Shown here: positions 30,402 through 39,090 of the stretch, piece by piece
Layout of the letters: each line of letters begins with the position of its first letter
Numbering within the stretch: the stretch's first letter is position 1
NCBI RefSeq assembly: GCF_000025985.1
Contig: NC_003228.3
Coordinates: forward strand, 4,712,001-4,776,000
Direction: 5' to 3'
Source: Bacteroides fragilis NCTC 9343
GTDB lineage: Bacteria; Bacteroidota; Bacteroidia; Bacteroidales; Bacteroidaceae
Length of the DNA stretch: 64,000 bases
Made by a program: the position numbers and the translations under genes
The notes under the pieces: model-generated
What the model saw: only the letters and a program-made list of their open reading frames with translations
What the model was told of the DNA's origin: nothing
Databases searched by the model: none

Positions 30402-30448
30402 AGAAGAGATGCACCGAGAAATAAGAATCTACGGCACATCTCTTTTTT
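30402..30448 (+). terminator. Terminator downstream of tRNA-Ser
   Basis: GAGATG and CCG pair with CGG and CATCTC across a small internal mismatch. The stem is preceded by an A-rich tract and followed by seven T. Confidence 0.6.
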
Positions 30449-30535
30449 TATGTCAAATGCAAGCGGAAGCTTTCTATGCCGGACGAGAGCATACGACGCG
30501 ACTTTCTTCTTGCGTCCTCGGCGAGGAAGGCTTCC

Positions 30536-31696
30536 TTACTTTTTGAAGTGAATCAACATCAATACCGGGTTGTCATCGGCTTTCAGGCCGGCTGCTATCT
30601 CTTTCAATTCACCGCTCAGCTGACCGGCTTCGTAAGCATCCATCAGGTCTTCGGACTTCAGAACAGCCAAGCCGCAATCTTCGGGATAGCAAAAGAACAT
30701 GATACCTTCCACACGTTTCGAAGCATCGTCTTTATTCTTCAACAAGTAACGGCAGACTTCCTGCGTGCGACAGTCGTACAGCCACTCTTCACTTTTCAGA
30801 TCCAATGACTCGATACTGTTCATCGGCACTTCCATAGGTTGCTTAGTCAGAAAGAAATAAGCCCCCGCCGCTCCCCGTAAAAACAAACCATACTTGTTTC
30901 CCTCCTCCGAATGTGAAGGAGTACGGACGAGCAATGGCTCTAAGGTGCGGTCCGGATTCATTGCAAACAAGGTATCCGAGTCGGGATTGCCGATATAAAA
31001 GCGGGAGCCATTACGAATCAAAGAGGGTTCCAGAAGATAAGCGTATGAATGGTTTTCCGCATTGACAATAAGCTTGACGAGAATATTTCTTTTCTGCACA
31101 TAGTCCAGTGAATCCAGATGCCCGTCCCGGGTGGAGACCAAAAGATAAGGATAGAAGTTGGCATCCTGATCGTCCGGCACCTTTGACTCCTGTTCCGCTA
31201 TCAAATAGTCGGGAGAGAACAGGCACATGCGACTCATCCGTTTCCCTTCAGGGAAAGTAAAAGAGTGCTTGAACTTTCCGTCCAGAGAATAGACGTGAAT
31301 CTGCTGACGGTTCATCTCCTTCAGGTAAAGTTCGCCGTTCGCCGGGTTTACATCTATCGAACCGATATCCTTGTATTCACCCGGGCCGTTACCGACCCTG
31401 TGGATGCGGTTGAGTACTTTCCCCTGCCGGCTGAAGAAGCAAACGTCGTTTCCCCGATGTCCTTTGGTTATCACATATTGATCGGTGACCACTTCTACCG
31501 AACCGTCGAACAGAAATTCGTCGTTAGTCTCCAAAGGAATATAGCTTATGTCAGCAATATCCTGCAACACGATCTCCTTTTCGGGATAATCTTCATTCAT
31601 ATCAATCACAGGCAGAGCCTGATTCACTGCTTCCTTGCCACCCTGACACGAAGCCAATGCAAGGGATACCCAAAAATAAAACGGGAGTCTTTTCAT
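30536..31696 (-). CDS. 6-bladed beta-propeller lipoprotein
   Basis: This 386-residue protein has a lipoprotein signal (MKRLPFYFWVSLALASC, lipobox Cys17) and a body of the Bacteroides 6-bladed beta-propeller family. The DIADISYIPLET opening and the HRVGNGPGEYKDIGSIDVNP segment with conserved GPGEY are hallmarks. Members are abundant surface or periplasmic proteins of unknown ligand, often near regulators or transport loci. The frame opens 11 codons earlier; the ATG at 31696 gives a proper signal peptide. It is monocistronic, convergent to tRNA-Ser. Confidence 0.82.
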   Translation of the reverse strand: MKRLPFYFWVSLALASCQGGKEAVNQALPVIDMNEDYPEKEIVLQDIADISYIPLETNDEFLFDGSVEVVTDQYVITKGHRGNDVCFFSRQGKVLNRIHRVGNGPGEYKDIGSIDVNPANGELYLKEMNRQQIHVYSLDGKFKHSFTFPEGKRMSRMCLFSPDYLIAEQESKVPDDQDANFYPYLLVSTRDGHLDSLDYVQKRNILVKLIVNAENHSYAYLLEPSLIRNGSRFYIGNPDSDTLFAMNPDRTLEPLLVRTPSHSEEGNKYGLFLRGAAGAYFFLTKQPMEVPMNSIESLDLKSEEWLYDCRTQEVCRYLLKNKDDASKRVEGIMFFCYPEDCGLAVLKSEDLMDAYEAGQLSGELKEIAAGLKADDNPVLMLIHFKK

Positions 31697-31770
31697 AGTA
31701 CAAATTATTAACCGACGGGAAAGATACATATTATTACTGAAACCGATGTACTACTATACCCTAAAAATAA

Positions 31771-31804
31771 AAAAGAAGGAGATACCCGAACGGTCATCTC
31801 CTTC
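31771..31804 (-). terminator. Terminator of aspA
   Basis: GAAGGAGAT (31775-31783) and ATCTCCTTC (31796-31804) form a 9-bp stem with further pairing of ACC/GGT inside. On the minus strand it ends in CTTCTTTTTTA. It lies 38 bp after the aspA stop codon. Confidence 0.75.
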
Positions 31805-31842
31805 CTCCTACTTACTGAAAATTATACTTCATATTCCTGATA

Positions 31843-33276
31843 TCAATGATTGGGCTTAATATCGAGTTTCACCGGATGAATCATATTTTCCGGTTTAAGG
31901 ATCGTATCGAGGTCTTCTTTTGAAAGAATGTCATGTTCCAACACCAGTTCATAGACTCCCTTACCGGTCTCCTGTGCTTCTTTGGCAATCTTGGTAGAGT
32001 TTTTATATCCGATAACAGGATTCAGTGCAGTCACCACACCGATACTGTTGTGAACATCTTTCCGGCATTTTTCCTCATTGGCCGTGATGCCGTCTATACA
32101 CAAGGTACGCAGCGTATCGAAACCATTCATCAGCAAATCGGCAGATTCGAAACAGCACTGGGCCATGACCGGTTCCATCGCATTCAGTTCCATCTGGGCC
32201 GCTTCACCACTCATAGCTACACAAAGGTCGTTACCTATTACTTTATAGTCAATCTGATTCATCACTTCGGGAATAACCGGATTGACCTTACCCGGCATAA
32301 TGGACGAACCGGGCTGCATGGCCGGCAGATTGATTTCGCCCAACCCGCAACGCGGGCCGGATGCCAAAAGGCGCAAGTCATTGCATATCTTATTCATTTT
32401 TACAGCTATACGGCGCATAGCAGAAGAGTAACCTACCAGACAAGAAGTGTCGGAAGTAGCTCCTATCAGATCATCGGCCAAACGGATATCCAGTCCGGTA
32501 ATCTTCCGGAGAGCCGCTATGCATTTGCTTGCATATTCCGGCTCGGCGGTGATTCCGGTTCCGATGGCAGTAGCTCCCATATTGACGGTCAGGAAGTCCT
32601 GAGCAGCAAAGTCCAGGTTCTTGACTTCATCCTGAAGGATACTGGCAAAACCATTGAACGTCTGTCCGAGCGTCATCGGCACCGCATCTTCCAGCTGGGT
32701 GCGCCCCATCTTGATCACATGTGCAAACTCTTCGCCCTTTCTTCTGAAAGCATCGATCACCTCCTTAAAATGTTTCACCAGTTTGAGGTGCGTATAATAC
32801 ATACCGATATGAATAGCGGTCGGATAAGCGTCATTGGTAGACTGCGAACGGTTAACATGATCATTGGGCGAACAATATTGATATTCCCCACGTTTATGTC
32901 CCATCAACTCGAGTGCGCGGTTGGCTATCACCTCGTTGGCATTCATGTTGGTGGTGGTTCCGGCTCCACCCTGGATCATGTCTACCGGGAACTGGTCATG
33001 ATGCTTCCCTTCCAGAATTTCTTTACATGCACGAAGAATGGCATTTGCCTGCTCTTCGGTCAGCAGTCCAAGTTCAAAGTTAGCCATAGCGGCTCCCATC
33101 TTGGTAATGGCCAGTGCATTGATAAATAAGGGATACTCACAAAGATGATATTTGCTAATGCGGAAGTTCTCTATTCCCCGAAGGGTTTGTACGCCATATA
33201 AGGCGGTTTCGGGTACTTCACGTTCACCTATTAAATCACTCTCTGTACGAGTTGCTTTCGATAATTCTTCTTTCAT
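31843..33276 (-). CDS. aspA: Aspartate ammonia-lyase
   Basis: This 477-residue enzyme of the aspartase/fumarase superfamily converts aspartate to fumarate and ammonia. The superfamily signature GSSIMPGKVNPVIPE is present around residue 320 and carries the catalytic Ser loop. The N-terminal GVQTLRGIENFRISKYHL and the central TNDAYPTAIH segments point to aspartase rather than fumarase C. It faces dcuB across a 319-bp divergent region. Together with the asparaginase downstream of dcuB it fits a pathway from asparagine to fumarate, an electron acceptor in anaerobic Bacteroides. Confidence 0.93.
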   Translation of the reverse strand: MKEELSKATRTESDLIGEREVPETALYGVQTLRGIENFRISKYHLCEYPLFINALAITKMGAAMANFELGLLTEEQANAILRACKEILEGKHHDQFPVDMIQGGAGTTTNMNANEVIANRALELMGHKRGEYQYCSPNDHVNRSQSTNDAYPTAIHIGMYYTHLKLVKHFKEVIDAFRRKGEEFAHVIKMGRTQLEDAVPMTLGQTFNGFASILQDEVKNLDFAAQDFLTVNMGATAIGTGITAEPEYASKCIAALRKITGLDIRLADDLIGATSDTSCLVGYSSAMRRIAVKMNKICNDLRLLASGPRCGLGEINLPAMQPGSSIMPGKVNPVIPEVMNQIDYKVIGNDLCVAMSGEAAQMELNAMEPVMAQCCFESADLLMNGFDTLRTLCIDGITANEEKCRKDVHNSIGVVTALNPVIGYKNSTKIAKEAQETGKGVYELVLEHDILSKEDLDTILKPENMIHPVKLDIKPNH

Positions 33277-33323
33277 AATATATCTTTATTAACAATTACA
33301 TTCTTAACTGTGTTTACAATAAC

Positions 33324-33331
33324 CAAACTTA
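33324..33331 (-). promoter_or_regulatory. aspA promoter -7 box
   Basis: TAAGTTTG on the minus strand matches TAnnTTTG and lies 48 bp before the aspA ATG. A small hairpin, TAATAGG/CCTATTA with a CAAAAA loop at 33492-33511 followed by a T-tract, lies further into the aspA-dcuB spacer. Nothing else was recognised between 33277 and 33566. Confidence 0.45.
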
Positions 33332-33566
33332 AGCAATATTGTTTTGAAAGCATACATATTCGCAATTTAGTTAACATACTTTAAACAAGGAACAGTTTTT
33401 ATACATGAAGACAAATAGATGTATCATATTGTAAACCTCCCCTCCCAATAGGGATTTTAACAAAATATCCTTCATAATGAAAAAATATACTAATAGGCAA
33501 AAACCTATTAACTTCTTTTTTGTTGATTAGCATATCATTTACCGATTCAGAGACAATTTATTCAAT

Positions 33567-33574
33567 TATCTTTG
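33567..33574 (+). promoter_or_regulatory. dcuB promoter -7 box
   Basis: TATCTTTG matches TAnnTTTG and ends 21 bp before the ATG at 33596. It overlaps an in-frame TTG at 33572, so that upstream codon cannot be the start. Confidence 0.55.
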
Positions 33575-33595
33575 CCAAAAATAAAAAAGAAAGAT

Positions 33596-34906
33596 ATGAT
33601 TCTACAATTGGCTTTTGTACTGACAGCTATCATTATCGGTGCCCGTCTGGGAGGTATCGGACTCGGAGTAATGGGCGGCGTAGGTTTAGGAATACTTACT
33701 TTTGCCTTCGGATTGCAACCCACAGCTCCTCCAATCGACGTGATGTTGATGATTGCCGCAGTCATCTCGGCCGCCTCCTGCATGCAAGCAGCCGGCGGGC
33801 TGGATTATATGGTGAAGCTGGCAGAAAAGTTATTGCGTAAGAACCCGTCACATGTCACCATATTAAGTCCCATTGTGACCTACCTGTTTACTTTTGTTGC
33901 GGGAACAGGGCATGTCGCTTACTCCGTATTGCCTGTGATTGCAGAGGTAGCCACCGAAACAAAGATTCGTCCGGAACGTCCCCTCGGCATAGCCGTCATC
34001 GCTTCGCAACAAGCCATCACGGCAAGTCCCATCTCGGCAGCCACGGTCGCCTTACTCGGACTGTTGGCCGGTTTCGACATTACCCTGTTCGATATTCTCA
34101 AAATAACGATTCCCGCAACCATTATCGGCGTACTGGTAGGTGCACTTTTTTCTATGAAAGTAGGTAAAGAGCTGGTAGACGACCCGGAATACCAGAAACG
34201 ATTGGCTGAAGGATACTTCAACTCAAAGAAAATAGAGATTAAAGATGTACACAATAGGCGCAATGCAATGATATCGGTGTTGATTTTCATCTTAGCTACC
34301 GCCTTTATTGTATTTTTCGGCTCTTTCGACGGCATGCGCCCCACATTTCTGATCGATGGCGAAACAGTCACCCTGGGCATGTCTGCCATTATCGAAATCG
34401 TCATGCTTTCGGCAGCTGCGCTTATCCTGCTGATCACGAAGACAGATGGTATCAAAGCGACGCAAGGTTCTGTTTTTCCGGCAGGGATGCAGGCGGTAAT
34501 CGCTATTTTTGGTATAGCCTGGATGGGCGATACGTTTCTGCAAGGCAACATGGGGCAACTGACCGAATCGATCGAAGGACTTGTCCGCCAGATGCCGTGG
34601 TTGTTCGGCATTGCCCTGTTCATAATGTCCATCCTGCTCTACAGCCAGGCTGCTACGGTACGTGCACTGATGCCGTTGGGTATTGCTCTCGGCATTTCAC
34701 CGTATATGCTGATCGCCATGTTCCCGGCTGTAAACGGATATTTCTTCATTCCGAACTATCCGACAGTAGTGGCCGCCATCAATTTCGACCGGACCGGTAC
34801 AACGAAAATCGGTAAATACGTATTGAATCATTCGTTTATGATGCCCGGACTGGTATCGACCGTTGTAGCCATCGCGCTCGGATTGCTCTTTATCCAGATA
34901 TTCTAA
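33596..34906 (+). CDS. dcuB: Anaerobic C4-dicarboxylate transporter
   Basis: This 436-residue integral membrane protein of the DcuA/DcuB family has about ten hydrophobic helices. It starts MILQLAFVLTAIIIGARLGG, with the family segments GLGVMGGVGLGIL, TFVAGTGHVAYSVLPVIAEV and IASQQAITASPISAATVALL. These carriers exchange aspartate or fumarate for succinate during fumarate respiration. The start is fixed by the promoter box at 33567-33574. It is divergent from aspA and 45 bp upstream of the asparaginase gene, so uptake, deamidation and deamination are encoded together. DcuA and DcuB are not cleanly separable from sequence. Confidence 0.9.
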   Translation: MILQLAFVLTAIIIGARLGGIGLGVMGGVGLGILTFAFGLQPTAPPIDVMLMIAAVISAASCMQAAGGLDYMVKLAEKLLRKNPSHVTILSPIVTYLFTFVAGTGHVAYSVLPVIAEVATETKIRPERPLGIAVIASQQAITASPISAATVALLGLLAGFDITLFDILKITIPATIIGVLVGALFSMKVGKELVDDPEYQKRLAEGYFNSKKIEIKDVHNRRNAMISVLIFILATAFIVFFGSFDGMRPTFLIDGETVTLGMSAIIEIVMLSAAALILLITKTDGIKATQGSVFPAGMQAVIAIFGIAWMGDTFLQGNMGQLTESIEGLVRQMPWLFGIALFIMSILLYSQAATVRALMPLGIALGISPYMLIAMFPAVNGYFFIPNYPTVVAAINFDRTGTTKIGKYVLNHSFMMPGLVSTVVAIALGLLFIQIF

Positions 34907-34951
34907 AAGAACGGAACTATCTATTTTTTTAACCTAAATAACAGTTGAGTC

Positions 34952-36010
34952 ATGAAAGAATTAAAAAGACTAAGCTTTGTAGTGGTCACACTACTACTTT
35001 CCACGATGATGGCTTTCGCGCAAAAGCCTAATATTCACATCCTTGCTACGGGTGGCACAATTGCCGGTACAGGCGGTTCTGCCACTTCCACCAACTATAC
35101 GGCCGGCCAGGTAGCAATCAGTACGCTGCTCGATGCAGTACCCGAACTCAAGGATATTGCCAACGTGACCGGTGAGCAAATTGTACGTATCGCATCGCAG
35201 GACATGAGCGATGAAGTGTGGCTGATACTCGCCAAGAAGATCAACCAACTCCTGAAACGCCCGGACATCGACGGTATCGTTATCACTCACGGAACAGATA
35301 CGATGGAAGAGACTGCCTATTTCCTGAACCTGACCGTAAAAAGTAACAAACCCGTGGTACTTGTAGGAGCCATGCGCCCTTCTACCGCGCTGAGTGCCGA
35401 TGGCCCGCTGAACCTCTACAATGCCGTAGTCACTGCCGGAGCCAAAGAATCTATCGGCAAAGGTGTGCTGATAGCCATGAACGGACTGATTCTCGGAGCT
35501 GAAAGCGCAATAAAGATGAATACGATCGACGTACAAACTTTCCAGGCACCCAACTCCGGTGCATTGGGCTATATCTTTAACGGAAAAGTATTCTATAACC
35601 AGGCTCCGCTCAAGAAACATACGACCCAATCTGTTTTCGACGTAACCAACCTGAACTCTCTTCCCAAAGTAGGCATTGTCTACAGCTACTCGAACATCGA
35701 CCCCGATATGGTGACCCCACTGTTACATCATGACTACAAAGGTATCATCCATGCGGGAGTAGGAAACGGCAACTTCCACAAAAACATTTTACCGGTACTG
35801 CTGGAAGCACGCAAGAAAGGAATCCTCGTGGTTCGCTCCTCCCGCGTACCTACCGGTCCTACCACAATGGATGCCGAAGTAGACGATACTCAATATCAGT
35901 TTATTGCTTCTCAGGAACTGAATCCGCAGAAGTCACGTGTATTGCTGATTCTCGGACTGACCAAAACCAATGACTGGAAACAGATTCAGCAATATTTTAA
36001 TGAGTATTAA
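34952..36010 (+). CDS. ansB: Type II L-asparaginase (periplasmic)
   Basis: This 352-residue protein has a signal peptide (cleavage after AFA near residue 23). Both active-site motifs of type II asparaginases are present: HILATGGTIAGTGG right after the signal, with the nucleophile Thr, and VITHGTDTMEETAYF near residue 108, with Thr, Asp and, further on, the Lys of VLVGAMRPST. It hydrolyses asparagine to aspartate in the periplasm. It sits between dcuB (45 bp upstream) and a porin gene (32 bp downstream) on the same strand. Confidence 0.94.
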   Translation: MKELKRLSFVVVTLLLSTMMAFAQKPNIHILATGGTIAGTGGSATSTNYTAGQVAISTLLDAVPELKDIANVTGEQIVRIASQDMSDEVWLILAKKINQLLKRPDIDGIVITHGTDTMEETAYFLNLTVKSNKPVVLVGAMRPSTALSADGPLNLYNAVVTAGAKESIGKGVLIAMNGLILGAESAIKMNTIDVQTFQAPNSGALGYIFNGKVFYNQAPLKKHTTQSVFDVTNLNSLPKVGIVYSYSNIDPDMVTPLLHHDYKGIIHAGVGNGNFHKNILPVLLEARKKGILVVRSSRVPTGPTTMDAEVDDTQYQFIASQELNPQKSRVLLILGLTKTNDWKQIQQYFNEY

Positions 36011-36042
36011 CCGGACATCGGACCGATAAAACCTGAACACTT

Positions 36043-37230
36043 ATGAAAAAATTAATGGCCATGTTGCTCCTTGCGGGCAGCATACAAGGAGTCTATGCCC
36101 AAAAGACGGAAAAGAAAGAGATGTTTCTTGAAAATAAATCGTTGTATGAAGAGCTGACCAACGTGCAGAAGAAGACGGATAAGTTCAATCTGTATCTCAA
36201 TATGCAAGGTAGTTTCGACGCCAACTTCCGCGACGGTTTCGACGAAGGAGTATTCAAGATGCGCCAACTTCGTATCGAAGCCAAGGGCAACCTCAACAGC
36301 TGGCTCTCCTATCGTTATCGCCAGCGTCTGAACCGTTCGAACGAGGGAGGAGGAATGATCGACAACATACCGACTTCGATTGACTATGCCGGTATCGGTG
36401 TAAAGCTGAACGACCAGTTCTCTTTCTTTGCCGGTAAACAATGCACCGCTTACGGCGGTTTCGAGTTCGACCTGAATCCGATTGACATCTACCAATACAG
36501 CGACATGATCGAGAATATGAGCAATTTTATGACCGGATTGAACATCGGTTATAACATTACACCTACCCAGCAGCTCAACTTGCAGATCCTGAACAGTCGC
36601 AACAGTTCGTTCGACAAGACGTATGGAATCACCGAAGACTCGGAAGGCAAACTTCCGGACCTCAAGTCGGGCAAGATGCCTTTGGTCTATACCCTGAACT
36701 GGAATGGTAACTTTAATGAGGTGTTCAAGACCCGCTGGTCGGCTTCCGTCATGAGTGAAGCCAAAGGCAAGAACCTCTATTATTATGCAGTGGGCAACGA
36801 ACTGAATCTGGATAAGTTCAATATGTTCGTCGATTTCATGTATTCGCAGGAAGGCATCGACCGTAACGGTACCATCACCGGGATTGTGGGCAATGCCGGC
36901 GGACACAATGCTTTCAACGCCGGCTACTTGTCGGTAGTGACCAAGCTCAATTACCGTTTCCTCCCCAAGTGGAATGCTTTCGTGAAAGGCATGTACGAAA
37001 CGGCCTCCGTCACCAAAGCAGCCGACGGCATTGAAAAAGGTAACTACCGTACTTCCTGGGGCTACCTGGCGGGGGTAGAGTTTTATCCAATGAAGACTAA
37101 TTTGCACTTCTTCCTGACCTACGTAGGGCGTTCATACGACTTCACACATCGTGCCAAAGTACTGGGACAGGAGAATTACAGTACTAACCGATTGTCTTTA
37201 GGCTTCATCTACCAACTGCCGATGTTCTGA
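36043..37230 (+). CDS. Outer-membrane porin of the asparagine/dicarboxylate cluster
   Basis: This 395-residue exported protein has a signal peptide (MKKLMAMLLLAGSIQGVYAQ) followed by a coiled stretch (about residues 25-45) and then a beta-barrel rich in amphipathic strands ending in aromatic F (IYQLPMF). It resembles the Porin_O/P (phosphate-selective) fold common in Bacteroidetes. Its place directly after ansB suggests that it admits asparagine, aspartate or other small acids to the periplasm; this is inferred from context only. A 19-bp terminator stem follows 8 bp after its stop codon. Confidence 0.8.
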   Translation: MKKLMAMLLLAGSIQGVYAQKTEKKEMFLENKSLYEELTNVQKKTDKFNLYLNMQGSFDANFRDGFDEGVFKMRQLRIEAKGNLNSWLSYRYRQRLNRSNEGGGMIDNIPTSIDYAGIGVKLNDQFSFFAGKQCTAYGGFEFDLNPIDIYQYSDMIENMSNFMTGLNIGYNITPTQQLNLQILNSRNSSFDKTYGITEDSEGKLPDLKSGKMPLVYTLNWNGNFNEVFKTRWSASVMSEAKGKNLYYYAVGNELNLDKFNMFVDFMYSQEGIDRNGTITGIVGNAGGHNAFNAGYLSVVTKLNYRFLPKWNAFVKGMYETASVTKAADGIEKGNYRTSWGYLAGVEFYPMKTNLHFFLTYVGRSYDFTHRAKVLGQENYSTNRLSLGFIYQLPMF

Positions 37231-37238
37231 CCTGAAAT

Positions 37239-37280
37239 AAAATAGTCCCGATAAACCGGATGGTTTATCGGGACTATTTT
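37239..37280 (+). terminator. Strong terminator of the dcuB-ansB-porin operon
   Basis: A perfect 19-bp stem (37239-37257 with 37262-37280) encloses the GGAT tetraloop and is flanked by A- and T-runs. From 37281 to 37587 nothing recognisable was seen. Confidence 0.9.
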
Positions 37281-37587
37281 ATTATTTTCAATCAATTCGT
37301 TCGTATCAATACTCCTCCTCGTTAAAGAAATCAATTAGCATTGATTTTCAATTTATTGTATAAATTACATCGTCGTTTAGCCAAATAAACTGCGCCATTA
37401 GAGACGGTCTGAGGCGATAGAAAGAATGGGCGGACAAACAAATTATTAGTTGGTATAACACTACAGCATTTAGAGTCCTATTCCATGATAAGCATTAAAT
37501 AGGAATATAATTGACGTTTTTATCATATTTTAGCGAGCCAAGGCTATATATCGCCTGTTCTATCAAGTATATTCTCTGAATTATTAG

Positions 37588-37595
37588 TATCTTTG
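37588..37595 (+). promoter_or_regulatory. Promoter -7 box of the interrupted HTH gene
   Basis: TATCTTTG matches TAnnTTTG and lies 22 bp before the TTG start at 37618. It would drive the HTH-DUF2971-hsdM operon before the IS110 insertion. Confidence 0.5.
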
Positions 37596-37745
37596 CCTCT
37601 ATATTTGAAAAAATTCATTGGATATAGAGCATAAATTACTGAATCGAATCAAAGTCGTCCTCGCGGAGAAAGATAAGAGCAATAAATGGCTCTCCGAACA
37701 ATTGGATAAAGATCCTGCCATACTACTATGATTTTTGCAAATTAT

Positions 37746-38744
37746 TTATGATAAAATAGGTTTATATCTCTCATTTCTTTTGATGACCGCAAACATCCTC
37801 GCCACGATTTTTGCTCGTAGGGCATTGATTACGGACATCTTGTTTTTGCCTTCGGCAACTTTTCTTTCGTAATACTTCTTCAACTCACCTCCAATCCGGT
37901 GCGTTACAGCCACGGCAGCCAAATGCAGCAATCTTTTCATCACCTTGTCTGCCCGGTGTGATACCCTTGCTTTCGAGTGTTGGGAACTTCCGGAAGAATA
38001 AGAGAAAGGTGCTACTCCGGCATAACAGTTGAACTTCCTCGGATCATCAAAACGTGTAAAGGCTTCCGTTGCGATTATCATGTTGGTTGCCACCACACGC
38101 CCCACGCCATCTATGGACATCAACAGTTCCCTCTGCCTGAATAGTACCGGACAAGAAGCTATCACTTCATCCATTTCGTCAGTAATGGACTGTATGGCTT
38201 CCTCCAAGTCGTCCATCAATGCCTGCAAACGCTTCATCTTGCGTTCATACAGGGATTTGGGCATATACTCCTTTTGGTCTTTCATCTGTCCTTTATATTT
38301 GGCAAAATCCGTCACATACAAGGTGCGTTCGGATTCAAGCTGTTTCAATCTTTCAATATCCTCCGTGGGACGTTCGTAATAGCGCACTTTGTCTTGAAAA
38401 CGGCTGGCATAAATGGCGATACGCTTGGCATCCACCTTGTCACTCTTTCCCCGTTGTACACCGGAAGAGTATTTGATTTCCGCTGCATTTTCAAGCCATA
38501 GCCTACATTCTACTGCTTTGCAGGCACAAGCCAAAGGGAACGTGTACTGCCCCGTATGCTCCGCACAGACAAGCATTTGACCGCTTGCTATCCCATAATC
38601 CTCTTCCAAATGATGCAGCAACGACATGATCGCGCCTTGATGGTTGCTTGTTTCTTCTTCATGTACAACCTTTCCCTCAAACATTACGCAGAAGTTCAGC
38701 TTCTTTTTCAACACGTCCACACCGATAAAATAAAAATTTTCCAT
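37746..38744 (-). CDS. IS110-family transposase (DEDD recombinase)
   Basis: This 332-residue protein has an N-terminal RuvC-like DEDD domain: FIGVDVLKKKLNFCV with the first Asp, LVCAEHTGQYTF with the Glu, and KSDKVDAKRIAIYA with the Asp pair. A coiled linker (about residues 120-190) leads to the C-terminal Transposase_20 domain (SIDGVGRVVATNMI, then NCYAGVAPFSYSSGSSQHSK), which carries the serine nucleophile. IS110 enzymes recombine DNA without inverted repeats, guided by a bridge RNA as shown for IS621. The frame opens 61 codons further upstream through the noncoding leader; MENFYFIGVD at 38744 is the natural start. Confidence 0.9.
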   Translation of the reverse strand: MENFYFIGVDVLKKKLNFCVMFEGKVVHEEETSNHQGAIMSLLHHLEEDYGIASGQMLVCAEHTGQYTFPLACACKAVECRLWLENAAEIKYSSGVQRGKSDKVDAKRIAIYASRFQDKVRYYERPTEDIERLKQLESERTLYVTDFAKYKGQMKDQKEYMPKSLYERKMKRLQALMDDLEEAIQSITDEMDEVIASCPVLFRQRELLMSIDGVGRVVATNMIIATEAFTRFDDPRKFNCYAGVAPFSYSSGSSQHSKARVSHRADKVMKRLLHLAAVAVTHRIGGELKKYYERKVAEGKNKMSVINALRAKIVARMFAVIKRNERYKPILS

Positions 38745-38926
38745 TCTTTTGTCTTTTACTGATTTAAGAAAGAAAGGGCTTGAACTTAACCCAATTACCT
38801 TAACAATGGATGCTAACCTACTATCTGGGTCTGGATTCAAACAAGCAGGAAGTCCGCTTATGGCAATGAAGCTCGCAAACTTCTTAATTCTAACTGGTTC
38901 ACTTTCTGCATTCTTTCTTTGTATCA
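38745..38926 (-). ncRNA. Candidate bridge RNA leader of the IS110 element
   Basis: About 180 nt of noncoding DNA separate a perfect -7 box (TAAATTTG on the minus strand, 38927-38934) from the transposase ATG. In the IS110 group the bridge RNA is made from the noncoding end upstream of the transposase and is close to this length (about 177 nt in IS621). The position, strand and size fit. I could not fold it or show target- and donor-binding loops, so it is a candidate only. Confidence 0.4.
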
Positions 38927-39090
38927 CAAATTTATCCTTTCTATTTTATCTGTAATCTTCAGATGCAAATCTAAGGTAATATTCAAATGGGTTACAAACA
39001 CAACTCAGCCTAATGTGGAGACGCTAATTCAAATATCCAAAGTATTGGGTGTCACTGTGGATGAATTATTGAGGACGGAATAATAAGTTG

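Larger units (their letters stand above)
37721..38976 (-). mobile_element. IS110-family insertion sequence, about 1.26 kb
   Basis: The element carries one DEDD transposase gene with 25 bp behind it and about 232 bp ahead of it, and has no visible terminal inverted repeats; all of this is typical of the IS110 family. The boundaries are inferred from the interrupted HTH gene: TA dinucleotides at 37721 and 38977 flank the element, and removing it restores the reading frame. Ends could shift by a few bases. Confidence 0.8.
37618..39083 (+). pseudogene. Small HTH (Cro/C1-type) regulator split by an IS110 element
   Basis: The first part (37618-37720) encodes a TTG-initiated LDIEHKLLNRIKVVLAEK then KDKSNKWLSEQLDKDPA. 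The second part (38977-39083) encodes KWVTNTTQPNVETLIQISK then VLGVTVDELLRTE and a stop. Together they form the XRE-type HTH protein (about 70 residues) common in Bacteroides accessory loci, broken at the turn before the recognition helix. Joining the DNA at the TA dinucleotides 37721-37722 and 38977-38978 gives exactly 70 codons in frame. The stop codon is 7 bp before the DUF2971 gene, so it was the first gene and probable autoregulator of a defence-like operon. Confidence 0.85.

Noticed and set aside
30163..30414. Minus-strand open frames over tRNA-Ser
   Set aside because: They are translations of the tRNA gene and its flanks.
31933..33129. A 398-codon open frame opposite aspA
   Set aside because: The aspartase signature is on the minus strand; the opposite frame lacks any family resemblance.
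33572..33595. TTG start for dcuB
   Set aside because: It overlaps the promoter -7 box and lies ahead of any likely transcript start; the ATG at 33596 starts the family sequence.
36052..37107. A 351-codon open frame opposite the porin gene
   Set aside because: The porin has a signal peptide and sits in an operon on the plus strand; the opposite frame is a shadow.
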